Below are positions 37,397-49,342 of a stretch of DNA of 64,000 nucleotides, piece by piece (within the stretch, counting starts at the first letter, position 1; every line of letters begins with the position of its first letter). The notes beneath the pieces were generated by a model that was not told the DNA's origin, searched no databases, and saw only the letters and a program-made list of their open reading frames with translations. Made by a program: the position numbers and the translations under genes. The stretch spans positions 52,675,928-52,739,927 of the forward strand of contig NC_041019.1 in NCBI RefSeq assembly GCF_004193775.1, given 5' to 3'. The stretch is from Glycine soja. Its lineage: Eukaryota > Streptophyta > Magnoliopsida > Fabales > Fabaceae.

Positions 37397-40300
37397 ATGG
37401 TGCAGTGGCATAGACACGTTTTTCCCTTTCTTCGCCCCATTCACAAGCGAGTATTGGAACCCCACGCCACTCATTCAGCTCCAAGCCTTGTACTTTCTCG
37501 CTTAGCCTCTTCTCTTTCACAAGGTTAAGAATTTTTTTTCTCACTTGCCCTTTTGTTGTTTTGACTTTTGTGGTATTGGTTTTGGTGAAATTTGTGAGTT
37601 TTATGGGTTCATTAGCATTAAAGCTTGCTTTGGTAATGTAGGTCAGTTGGGGAGGAGAACATGGACAACAACAACTTTGCCCTGTTTTTCAAGACCCGTT
37701 TTTCTCACTTTCCAACATCAGGTAAAAATTTGTGTTTTGATTGCATGATCATCAGTTGATTGCCCATTTGAATAGCTTGTTAAATCAATTTCTCATATAC
37801 CGTGATTTGTGTTCCATTGTAATATCTATGGTTGAGTTGAGATTGCTTTAGACACAGGTAAGTGAGAAAATAAATCCTAGATAAACAGTCACTTCATACT
37901 CAACAAAACCAGATTTGTATGTAACCAACGATTTTAAACTTATAATTTCAATAGAAGAATACATGCATACACTCTAGTAGTGATTCCATTTGTGTAAGAA
38001 GATTCAGATACATACGCACAATTCATAAATCAAGTTATAGACGAAGCTTTGAAGCAAAGAAAAAGCTTATGTTCTGCAGTTTTGATATGAGAACTGCTAA
38101 AAAATGTAACATCGATTGAGCCAGTAACATAGCTTCCAAAGAATCTCACAAGAACATATTCAATCAATATTTTTAACTGAATGAAGAAGAGCTTTCATGT
38201 ACCCTTTTACTAATTAAATATTTTCTGTAGCTGTTATGGTATACATAAGGTTACAGTATCCAAGGGGACTTGTCGATTATTTGTTGGTTGATACTTTGTA
38301 GTTTTAGATTTTAGTATGATATTTGAAAAATTCATTAACTCAATTTAGTTACATGTGCTCTCAAAAAAAGATAGGTACCAGAGTAATCCCCAATTATTTT
38401 AGGTATATGAATACTCTAGTCAAGTATACTAGTTTCTACCTTAAATTGCTCATGCATTGTTTTCTATCTTCCTGGCTAATTGGTTATCAATAATAAGGGA
38501 TTTCTTGAGCAAATCTAGGTCACTTTCCTCTGTTTCGGAACTCTCTTCAGATCCATCATCCTTGAATGCAGTGAAATCGGTTAGGCATTGCACATAAGTT
38601 ATATGTATCAATATTGATGTTTAGTATGTCCTTATTCACTCAATAAATGAAATGATACATTGAATATGAAAAAGAGATTCAAACATTATTTGCAGAAATC
38701 AAGTTGCAATCACATGCATGCAGATTAGGAGTAAGGCAAAAAATGGTGTCAGTTTATAAATTAACATAATCCCTATCAGCAGTTGTGGTTATGTAATTCC
38801 TAGCACTCACTTTACATGAAGAAGATGAAAAAGCAATTGTAAAGCTCCAGAATCACCACAGACCTCCCACACTGCTGATTGGACATCTGTATCTGATAGC
38901 TGTCTCTCCCTTTCAGGTCCAACAAACTTTATAGAAAACATGAACATAAACAATTCAAATTAATATAATGCTTATTACTTACCTTCTAGGTAAATGTAAT
39001 AAATTGACCTCATATTATCCGAGCTTAAAATCAGCCAACAATTAAAGGAAGGACTTGTAATTGACCTTTAATTCACTATAATCATGGTTATATAATTATA
39101 AAATAAATAAAAGCAAATAAATGGAAGTTATTAATGTATTAATGATGTTTTGTTTATAAAACAACTAATAAAACATGTAAACTGCATTTGATCTTGAAAA
39201 TTAATTGCATTACAATGGATTGGTTTAGTATTTGACCATTGTCATCAATAGCGCTGCTATATTGACACATATGCAGCAGTGATTTATACAGCCAGTTGTT
39301 TTCCTTGATTATTTTCTGTCTGAATATTACTGTCTTCTAAGTTGTAAGCAATTTTAACTATATTGTCTTTAAAAGATAAGAGGTTGTCCCAACGATGGAA
39401 GCACGGAATCACATGTCAAGTAGCCAAGTCACTTCACCTTTACTAGTGTACAGTAGTAGTTAACTAATGGAAGGCATAGCAAATGTAGTAAATCTTGATA
39501 GAGAAGTTGTACCACTGAAAAACAAAACACAGTTTCAGTGAAAACGGTAGGAGCTAATAGTTTTACATTCCAAGGGAAATATGAAAAACAAAATGTTGCA
39601 TAGAAACCAAACCTCTTCCAGCATTGATGAAACCTTGAAAAGTTCATCTTCTTGCATGGCTATGGCCCTCAAAGTAGTCATGATTATCTCAGGGAACACC
39701 AACTTGTTTATCTAAGATGGTGTCTTTGGTTGACCACTCCAACTATAGTTGCAAACTTTGTCAACTTTGCCCTTGTTATTTTCTCCATTGTTTTGGGTGC
39801 CTAGTAAACATAAAACAAAGAAACAGAAACTGTAATTACAGAAGGGGGAAATTTTAGTATGCATAACCAGTCTTCCTTTTTTGTTTTCTCCAGGGTAACC
39901 ATATTTCCTGGAAATCTCACTTTGGTATCTTAATCATATCAAAGCACAAGGCTTATAATCTACCCTAGAATGTGTCAATCTTTCATCTGTTACAGTTAGG
40001 AGAATTTGGATTCTGGACCTTTCTTGTGGTTTCTCTAATAAGTCATCCTTTCGTGTCTTAATTCATTTTCCTAATTGAAAAAAGTTCACCATTGATAAAT
40101 ATATTTGAAAATTTAAAGTTCCTTCTAAGGAGAAGGCTTTTGCTTGGACTGCTGGATTGAATGGGATCAATAGTAGTGATTCTTGCTTGATCAATTCTGA
40201 TTTTGTTATACATTTGATTTTACATTGTTTGTTTGCTAATATTTTGCAGAATAGCTGAATAGGCTCTTTCTTGGACTTTGTGATCATACTTAATTATGTT

Positions 40301-42577
40301 TTGAGATTAAATAAACAAGTTTGTTTATAGTTATCTTCCAAATCGTTTTACAACCTTGGGGCATACTAAGCTAGTGTTATAAATATTCTAATCATATGTA
40401 TGTATGTACGTACGTACGTACTTACGTACTCTGACCATACTCTTTTTTTAACTTCATCCTTTGGTGTTTTCCATTTCAGGGAATATCAAGTTCTGCTCAG
40501 TTGCTGGCAAATTCATCTGAGGAAACACCTGTTTTGTCACCTTTAGCCCCAGTTTCATTATTGAGTAGTTCAAAAGGTGAAGACCAGAAGCAGAAAGTTG
40601 TTACTAAGCCAGAAAAAGTTCAAGCGATATTAAAGGCAATAAAACAGGTTTGAGATGCCTTATCACTGTTTGTGATTGATTGCTTTTGGTTTTCGAGTTG
40701 GTTTTCTTACATTAAGGGCATGTTTGATAAACCTGAAAAGTTATACATTGAATGTATTTTGTTTGAAAAGATTCTAATTTTAAGTGCTGAAAAGTGCATC
40801 AAAGAAAACCTATAACATTTTTGTATATCAAACATGACAACCAAAGTTTCCTATAACATTGCACTAAATTTTAATTTTTTATTTTTTTTTTATTTCCTGA
40901 TTGTGACTCTTGATATGTGAAATCACATGGAGCTCTAACTAATCCAAGTCAGGTTAGGTGGACCCATTTAAGGGGATAAAACTTTCCCTTTGCCTATTTT
41001 TTCTATTCACAAAGCTCAAACCTAATACCTTATTTAAATGAAACTAATATTGTCACTTGGACCAATAGATGTTAACTTTTGGTGTTATCTTGATAGAGCA
41101 TTTATTTTATTTCATTTTAACTTGCTAATCACATTTCTAGTATGCATGCTTAGCAATAATATAAAGTGGACATAAGTATCATCACAAGTATATTCAGCTT
41201 AGCGATAATATAAATATTGAAAATTTACAATGTTATGTTACATTTATGTGGTACCACTGCCTAGCTACTTGCTAAGAAACTTCTGTGTGTTTTAACCAGC
41301 ATGTAACAACTTTTGCAGAAAAGTTGGCATCTAACTTTTTAGCCATTGAAATACCTTCCTTGGTTTGCTGTGGAAACTGTCTTAATTTATGGTTGAAGAA
41401 GGGTTTGATTAATATCTGACTAGTTGCACTTTTTACATATCTTGTTCTCTATGGTATTTCAGAGTCCAAAGAAGGTCAACTTGGTTGCTGCTCTGGTTCG
41501 TGGTATGCTTGTTAAAGATGCATTGATGCAGTTGGAATTGACAATAAAACGAGCAGCAAAAACTGTATATCAGGTAGTAGGTAGTAACACTAGGTATTTT
41601 TCATTGTCACCTCATTGGACAAGCTTGCAAAATCTATAATTTTAATTGCTTTCAAAGTTTCTCTGTGAAAGCATCAGGTTTTGATTAAAAAAAAAAAATT
41701 CAACTCATTCTTTGCCCCCTGCCCTAGCCCTTTTACTTTGTCATTGATCTCAAGGGCCAGGTTTCAATGAGGTTATATAAATTTTTACATGGGACAATGT
41801 CATGACAGTGAGTGAGAAGGAATTGCAAATTCATTTCCTTGTTAGATTTAATTTTCTAATTTCATGATTTTTTTCCACTTATAACACCAATATCAAATTC
41901 GATGGGATTCCTGCTCTTCGATGCTTTACACAGGTATTTAACATAACCATTTATGATAATTTAGATTTGAGATATGTTTGGTTTCAGTGGAGGAGGAAGG
42001 CTATTTTATTACCTTCTATAGGGTAAAGCAAAGTTGTACGCGGTTGTTTTAAAATCCTACACGTTGCAGGTTATTCATTCAGCCCGAGCAAATGCCTCTC
42101 ACAATCATGGGTTAGATCCAGAACGTCTCATTGTTGGTAATATTTTGAAGGTCATAATTATTAGAAGTGAAATTGTTGTCACATGATTTACAATTGTATA
42201 TTACGGCATTGTTTAATCCATGTAGACAACTACATTTAGTGGGAAAAAGGCTTGGTTGTTCTATCTCTGATGATGCTGCATTCTTGTTTCTTACAGCGGA
42301 AGCATTTGTAGGAAAGGGGTTTTATAAAAAGAGACTTTGGCCCCATGCCAAAGGAAAATCGTCGCTTAGAGTAAGACCAGAATGCAGGCTAACAGTTGTA
42401 GTAAGAGAGATAACTGCTGAAGAAGAGGCAGAGATTGCTAGGCTGAGGGTCCACAACTTCAAGAGACTCACCAAGCGTCAGAAACGACTTGTGCCTCATC
42501 AGCTCATTGAGTCCAATCCTATTTGGGGCCGCAAAAACAAATCTAGGGGTCAAAACGTGAGTGCTACACCTGCATGA
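37397..42577 (+). CDS. mitochondrial large-subunit ribosomal protein L22 (uL22m)
   Basis: Coding exons: 37397-37523, 37642-37721, 40480-40647, 41463-41573, 42070-42136, 42297-42577, together 277 residues. A noncoding first exon probably ends at 37249 (tttcag/gtactc), with an acceptor at 37389. Residues 1 to about 70 are Arg/Ser/His-rich without acid clusters, a mitochondrial presequence type. The L22 core starts at about residue 112 with KVQAILKAIKQSPKK, continues with HSARANASHNHG, and ends near RPECRLTVVVRE. A plant-specific tail contains RLTKRQKRLVPHQLIE. In bacteria, L22 lines the peptide exit tunnel and binds 23S rRNA. Legumes also moved plastid rpl22 to the nucleus, but this protein resembles the Arabidopsis mitochondrial-type L22 (At4g28360 family), so I favour mitochondria. 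Intron 3 (2.8 kb) hosts a pseudogene and a LINE fragment. Confidence 0.9.
38450..39800 (-). pseudogene. remnant of an unidentified multi-exon gene, antisense inside the uL22m intron
   Basis: Four exon-like pieces follow each other on the minus strand. 39800-39613 has EIIMTTLRAIAMQEDELFK, an acceptor and a donor. 39514-39465 reads VQLLYQDLLHLLCLPL. 38926-38816 reads FVGPERERQL, then DVQSAVWEVCGDSGALQL, and is exactly 37 codons. 38587-38450 has DDGSEESSETEESDLDLL and ends in TGA. Pieces two to four join in one frame. Damage: an in-frame TAG at 39714-39712, a frame mismatch between pieces one and two, and no AG before piece four (gcaa stands where an acceptor is needed). Introns are kept, so this is a displaced genomic copy, not a retrocopy. 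I do not recognise the family; the acidic C-terminus is the main feature. Confidence 0.6.
40100..40205 (+). mobile_element. LINE (non-LTR retrotransposon) fragment
   Basis: One frame reads KFKVPSKEKAFAWTAGLNGI, which resembles the segment just before the zinc-binding (zf-RVT) region at the end of plant LINE reverse-transcriptase polyproteins. Only about 100 bp is recognisable; flanking sequence is decayed. It lies in intron 3 of the uL22m gene. Confidence 0.45.
40395..40430. repeat. tetranucleotide tract (GTAT/GTAC)n
   Basis: ATGTATGTATGTACGTACGT is followed by ACGTACTTACGTACT. This is a tetranucleotide microsatellite with mixed GTAT and GTAC units, 50 bp upstream of the acceptor of the third coding exon of the uL22m gene. 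Confidence 0.85.
40719..40836. mobile_element. short MITE-like element in a uL22m intron
   Basis: The ends catgtttgata and tatcaaacatg are perfect inverted repeats 118 bp apart, with no coding capacity. Size and ends fit a small non-autonomous DNA element, but a chance or truncated case cannot be excluded. Confidence 0.45.
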
Positions 42578-44492
42578 GCTGAGCTTTTGCTTGTTTCCAA
42601 GTTTCCATGCTTATGGCATTTTTCGTGTAATAGAAGATTCTTCTTGGCCATCACATAATATGGAAACAGTTGAGAAATATGTCTGTCCCTTGTTGCAAAT
42701 GATAGAATTTTGTACTGGATCATGTTTAGTATTATTCTCATTTATTAGCTTATTATTTCTCTTCCTACTAGGTGCTATAAAGGATGTCCTGTTCAATCAG
42801 CAGCATGAATCTCCTCTTGTTTTGTGGGGAAGTATAAACCTATGATTTTTTATTTTTAAAATAAGGTTACACTTGCATCATTTTATTAGTTGTGCTTTAA
42901 TTATTTTTAGTATCTGGAGCGTTGAACTTATTAGCAACATATCAAACAGCAAATGAGTGTGTTTTTTTTTTTTTGTTAAAAACAACAAATGAGTTCGGTA
43001 TCAACTGTAACTTTGATTTCATTGCAAAACTACGATACACAAATAGAATGGCACAGGTTTCAGATTGTTGTGCATTAATTGTAGGATCAATCACTGCGTA
43101 CGAACTCAGCTCTATACTTTTGTTGGTTGGATTTGAAAGTGAACAACTCTGGACAACATCATGCATGACTCTGGGATGGAGAAATGTTATTGTATGCAAC
43201 TAATGCAATACTATAAATTATACAATTAAGGGAGAAACGAGAAATAATTTACGAGATTTAATAAATGATGTGACTGATAAATAGACAAAAAAGTATTATA
43301 TGAATTGTTATATTTTTTTAGTTCCTTGTTTTTTCATTAAAATTTACCTTGCTCCTTTTTTATTTTTTTGTTTTTTTATCTTTTAAATCTGAGTCAATGT
43401 TACTCTTTCGAAATAGTTATTGTTCTTTTAAATCTAGATACAAAACGCAAGTGAGAATGTTGAAATCTAGATAAAAAATTGCATATGGGTATCTTGAAAC
43501 TGAAATAAAAAAATTGCGAGCTTGTGTCCATTAACCATGCACATTTTCTCAATACTCAAGCACCAACAATTTTGGATCTAAAATAGAGAAGCAAATCTCG
43601 GATATAGAATCAAAATGAAAAACTGTCACCGTGGTGTTCATTGATGGTAGAGAGATTTAGATGTATGAATTTTTAGATGTCTTTGATTTTTGTGGTTGGA
43701 TTCAAATTTATGATTTTTTGTTAAGATCTTTGTTTTGTGTCGTGGGATATGATTGTGTTGGTGAGAGAATTGGTGTTTGAGAGCAATGAGAATGTGTTGG
43801 TAAAACAAGAAGCGTTTCCTAGGCAAAAAATAGATAATGTGTGAAGGTAAATTGATAAAGATGAATGAATAAAAAAAAGAGAAAAAACAATCTCATTTAT
43901 TTAATTTAAAATTAATATATTTGACGGTATGTATAACTTTCATAGAATACGAAATGATTTCATAATTAGGTACCATCTAATCTTTTATATATTAAAAGTT
44001 TTATTTTAAATGTCTGATTGTCATTGCCAGTTAATGTAACTTTCTTTTTATGTGACTTTCACACAATACGAAATAATTTTTTTGTTTGGAGCGCTAGACA
44101 CCATCTAATTTTTACATTAAAAGCTTTATTTAATTTTTTTTTTTAGTTAAGTGAGATGACATGAGGTGTTGTGATACGATAAGTTACAGCAATGCAATTT
44201 TTGACCGTACGAGGCCGTTATGTTGTTCTCATGCAAGGCGACGAACTTGAACCGCATTTCTTTTGTCAGCCTATGATCTCTTTGCATTTTATGGCGTTTA
44301 GAGTTCAGACCCTTTTCAATTCCATTACGGCATTACCCATAAAATTGCACATTTCTATTTCTTTTCACCTGCATGGTATATGAGGCACATAAATTTACTA
44401 GTAAGTTACTTGAAGCAGTAAACAACATGTTGTGGTTTTAAAGTATATCACAAAAGATAAAGTCTCATTATTTAGAATAATTTTGACTTAAG

Positions 44493-44496
<4 letters not shown>

Positions 44497-44533
<37 letters not shown>
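44497..44533. repeat. (AT)n microsatellite
   Basis: About 37 bp of AT dinucleotides. Confidence 0.9.
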
Positions 44534-44538
<5 letters not shown>

Positions 44539-45095
44539 GATATATATAGGTTCTTAAAGTAGTTAACAAAGGATGAAATCTCACGCAAATGAGCTTGGAC
44601 CACCTTGACCTGTCACGTAAGAAGATATGAAAAATGTGTTTAAGATAGTGCTTGGATGTTTAAAATGAAAAATGATCTGTATATTATCACTTTTCTCTAA
44701 TATATAGAAAATGAAAAAAAAAATATGTCCATCCTTATCTAGTTATCTTCTTGAATTTAGGAAACATATTTCTGGCAATAATAGAATATATATAAAAGGT
44801 GTCTCAATTTTATCTTCTTTCTTTTGTGCTATCACAATACGTAGACAAATCAAGTCACATCAACTATCTTAACTAGCAGAATTGGGCAACCTTCAATATA
44901 TAAAACTTTCATACTATGGATTACAGGATCTGAAAGAGGAAAGGGTCACTATAAACTAAAATGAGAAGTATTTTACTAATTTAATAACCAAGGAAATAGT
45001 GGTAACAGTAAGACATCAAGTTTATATCATACGTACTATATATATCATTATATCAAACTGGCAAGTTATACGTTACTGATGAGTTCAATTTTGGA

Positions 45096-45099
<4 letters not shown>

Positions 45100-45151
<52 letters not shown>
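45100..45151. repeat. (AT)n microsatellite
   Basis: About 50 bp of AT dinucleotides with one G interruption near the right end. Confidence 0.9.
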
Positions 45152-47355
45152 TTAAGCTATAAAATTATCATCAAGCCATGATGGCATCTTGAAATATTGT
45201 ATGAACCTCTACCAGTTGTATATAATCTGAATTTATTGCGCAGTACAAATCAAACCATGCTTACAAAAGCCAATTGCAGTAGTTACATATCGCGCCCAAA
45301 ATGGAAGTATTAAAACAAACTTTTATGAAAGTGTACTAACTAATAATGGAGATATTTCAAAGGTTGTTATTAATTAACAATGACACTTATATTGTATTTT
45401 ATTTATCTTTCTATTATGATATACCACCAGCTATCATTATTTATTTTTCTCTATTTTCCTTTTATCTCCTATTACAGCTAGTTATGAACATCATTTTCGG
45501 CAATAATAGACTTGTACACATATACTTCAAGTTCTTAAGGATTTTGGTTCCTTTTGTACAAGATGTTGTGTTTGAATCTTAGTGAATGAATGAAAAAAAA
45601 ATTATTCATTTAAAGAGGTTCATTCCACTTGACTGAAATTTAGTCGAGATTTAAACTAACTTCCAAGCACTTAAGGCCACATACTAATAATGGTCATATA
45701 TAGCTACTTGCGTCCAAATTTCTTACGCTCATAAGAAAATATTTCATGAATTAATACAAAAATGGGATAACCAAAAATTATCTCTAGAATTTTAAGATAT
45801 TCATTTTTAGATACGTATTTAGGAAAAGATTAAAAAAATAAAATTATGCAAACATTTAGTCAAACACACGCGTCAATAAAATAGACCCTTTCCAATGATG
45901 GGAAAGCATGGATTAAGCTTTGCTTTCTTGAAAGCCAAGTTGAGCAAGAGTCTTCAAGGGCTTCATGGGAAGGGTCAGTGTTTGCAAACATGTCATCATC
46001 ATTCATCAAATAGTAGGGTGAGTGACCATTAAATTTACCTTGATTGATTTGCTAGTACCATTTTCCATTTTACTAGTTACAATAGTCACCAATTAAACCT
46101 CTCTATGGTAAATGTTAAGAACATTGAGAAAGTGGTGAAGCCTATGATTGTTGTACCCCATGTGGAAACTATACTAACACGAGCATACTGTGAAATGTAA
46201 TCATAAATCTTAGTTTAAAGTTCAGGGTCTAGCATTCTCCTTTTCCATTTTCTTTTATGTCGATAGGGACTTCCCTAGATCAAATTACTTACTAACGATT
46301 AACATAAATGCTAAAATTAATTATAAAAAAATTAAAACACAATTAAGCCACTGAAATAACTATTATTTTTATACATAATTAATGACATGAACAAAGTTTG
46401 AACCTACCACTTTCTTAAATTAATTTTTTGCTATATGAAAGGGGCTAAACTGCTAAAGCCCGAGGAAATAAACAAAAACACTGTCTATCAAATGCTACGT
46501 AAGAACCTACGACTCTATCATTACAATTAACAAACAACTTAAATCTCCTGTGTCATTATTATAATCTTAATGGATTTATTGACTTAATAGTTATATAATA
46601 AAGAGAGTAAATATTATTTGTTAGAAAAAAATAAATAAAGCATGGATAGCACTAGTAATTTCTACTTTTATGCTGCTAATGTTAATTTTGGCAGAGAAGT
46701 TAATATTGTTACACAGTTGTAGCACATACATACACATCATATTAATTTAATAGTTTAAGAGAAATGTTAGTAAATAATTCTCTTACACACTCTTTATTAT
46801 TAGTTAATAATTAAAATATCATACAAAATTACAAATCTCCTTATTAATAAACTTCACTTATAATTTTTACTTTCTAATAAATTTAGACCTACTGTGAAAA
46901 GAAAAATACTAAATGTAAGTATTTTGTGAGTTTGTTTAAATTTAAAAAAATAATTTTTAAAATAATTTTTTTATATAAGTATATTTTTAAGACGTAAATA
47001 TGATTTATTTCTTAAAATAGGTAAAAAATTATTTTTTAAAATAAAAATCGTTTAAACAAATATACTAAAAATAAAAAATAATTATTTTATTAAAATAAAT
47101 ATTTATTTCAACAAATAAATTTTTAAAAGATGACCATTATATATTTATTAGCTACTCAATTTTAATTAATTCATCTATCTATTTCGTGGTTTCATTTTTC
47201 ATACAATATAACAGTGTTGCACTAAAATTTGTAGTATTAAAAAGTGAGTTAGTAACCTTGTTCTTTATTTAATTTGTGTGTGCCCATAACAAGTAGGCAG
47301 AAACAGAAAAAGAGTGCAGCCGACACATGAAGGGGGAAAAGTGACAGTGTCCCGT

Positions 47356-47565
47356 TCAGGTTACGCAAGGCATAAGGCCTTGTACTTGAAATATCCTTTT
47401 CTCTTCGTTTTCTGTGTGTTTCACTTCCTTTTCAACTACCATTGATCCCATGCAACTGTTTGATTTCCCTTTTTTCTTTTTTGGCTTAAGGTGGCTTGTT
47501 TGATGGGTGTCTGAAGAAGATAATGACGACTTCATGGAGATGATGATGCTAGAGTAGTGGAGCAA
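47356..47565 (-). CDS. possible small protein, 69 residues, unidentified
   Basis: An open frame begins at an ATG and contains a Ser-rich start (MKSSLSSSDTHQTSHLK), a lysine run, then a charged stretch (VEKEVKHTENEEKRIFQVQG). Local base composition is less AT-rich than around it, which is the main argument for coding. There is no signal peptide or known motif. It may be a real small gene or a chance frame. I cannot identify it. Confidence 0.25.
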   Translation of the reverse strand: MLHYSSIIISMKSSLSSSDTHQTSHLKPKKKKGKSNSCMGSMVVEKEVKHTENEEKRIFQVQGLMPCVT

Positions 47566-47817
47566 TATAGTGATGGATGAAAGTTTATGCTAGTGTGTTG
47601 TTCGATGGGTGTGGCATAGGACATTCATTCATCATTTTCATTTTCATTTTTATTAATTTTCTCTATTATGGCTTCTAGTTCTTTTTTTTTAAAAAAATAA
47701 TCACATTTATTTTTTTCCCCTTATTTTGGTTTATTATTCATTTATTTATTTTTTGGTAATGAACAATTTAGGTTGATATATGCTATATATATAGATCAAT
47801 GCTATATATATATAGAT

Positions 47818-48000
47818 CATTTGGCTAAATGTGTATTCGATTAATCAAATTGGTTTTGCAGAATTAATTTGATTAACCAAATTGATTTTACAAGATAATG
47901 TATTTTTTTCTTGAATTATCTTTAGAAAAAATCAATTCAATTTGTTATAATTTGATTTGATTCAAACCAATTTTTTTACATTTTTCTTATACTAGATATA
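47818..48000 (-). repeat. dispersed AT-rich repeat, copy 2 (inverted)
   Basis: Its reverse complement shares the order of motifs with 32512-32650: gaatcaaatcaaatt, then aattcaagaaaaaaata, then aaaatcaatttggttaatca. Confidence 0.45.
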
Positions 48001-49224
48001 CAATTTTAAGATTAAGTTCACTATTCACTAAGTGAGATTTCATAAAAACAAACTAGCATCCATGCCAATTAAGGTTTCAACACACAACTCATAAAATAAT
48101 AATGTTTTTTCCAATATATTTGTGGAGATACTAAATGTCCAAAATCCACCAAAGCAGAATAAAAAACAAATCACTAAAATCTCTCATTGAAACATTGTGT
48201 CTGGACATTTCAGTCCCAAAATAAAATGCAAGCCAAACCCCCATACATGGTGGTGTGACAAGGAGCACGAGAAGGGGAGAAGGAGACGAAGAGAGAATGG
48301 GAGGGAGAAGACAATGTGAGAAAAGACGAATAAGAGAGGGAAGAAAAAGAGGTGATGCGTGTAAAAAACAAATAAAAAAGTTCCTCCCAACAGTACCATT
48401 GATATTATACAATTCGTTCCCTGAAAAAAAAGTTAAATCAACGCTACTTCATAATCATACTTATAATTTAATTACCATATACTATCTAATTGAAGTCATC
48501 AAACTCACGATCGCCATGTACTTAATTAGGTATTAGCCACCTCTCAACCAAATTCTTAAATTAGTCTACAAAATTATAATTATTTATTATTTTACTTTTA
48601 CAATTATTAAATAAAATTTTAATTCTTATAATTAAAAATTACTTGGTATTTTAGTATTTAATATTAAGAATTTATCAATTTGATATTTGAAGTTTACAAT
48701 TATAAGAATTTAAGTTTTTTTATAATATTGTTGTGCATTAATCAATTTAGGCTTCTTTGAAATAGAAAAGAAAAAAGAAAGAAAGGAGAAGGATAAAACA
48801 AGCCTTATAATCCTTTAAGTGTTTGGAACATTTTAATTAAATTAAAAATGGGAAACAAAGAAAAAAGAAATGTAAAATCCATATATCTATACCATCAATA
48901 AAATTATAAAGAAAATACAATTTTTGTTAACTGCTTTTGTAGTGTTTTTTTGGTAAACATTTATAGTGGGATTATTTTACCTTTTAGAAATTACTCAAAA
49001 AATAAATTCAAATGTTTGTAGATATTCGTGTCCACTTTTATTTCTATATTTATCTCTCTTACTAGTTTATATTTATAACTATCTTCACGTCTATTATTTC
49101 TTTTTTATTTTATTTTTATCAATAATTAGACACATGGTGTCTCTTTTCTCCTAGTATATGTATTTGTTTTGAATGAAAAAAAGAGAGAAAATTGTGGTTT
49201 ATTTAATAAAATAATTAAATTAGT

Positions 49225-49256
<32 letters not shown>

Positions 49257-49284
49257 TATGTATCTTTTTCGAAGGATAACTCAC

Positions 49285-49342
<58 letters not shown>

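Larger units (their letters stand above)
42578..47355. other. AT-rich intergenic region
   Basis: This includes the uL22m 3' UTR, then AT-rich DNA with two long (AT)n tracts. The frames at 42922-43203, 44192-44383 and 45346-45582 show no domain, and I regard them as chance. An AT-rich stretch at about 46925-47120 with inverted gtttaaa-type ends resembles the one near 23275. Confidence 0.4.

Noticed and set aside
37397..42577. uL22m gene as the nuclear copy of plastid rpl22 that legumes transferred
   Set aside because: The sequence fits the mitochondrial-type L22 family also present in plants that keep rpl22 in the plastid, and the N-terminus looks like a mitochondrial presequence. Not fully excluded.
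48131..48412. Hydrophobic minus-strand frames near 48.2 kb
   Set aside because: They are the complement of a purine-rich tract. There is no domain, no splice support, and two overlapping frames look equally open.
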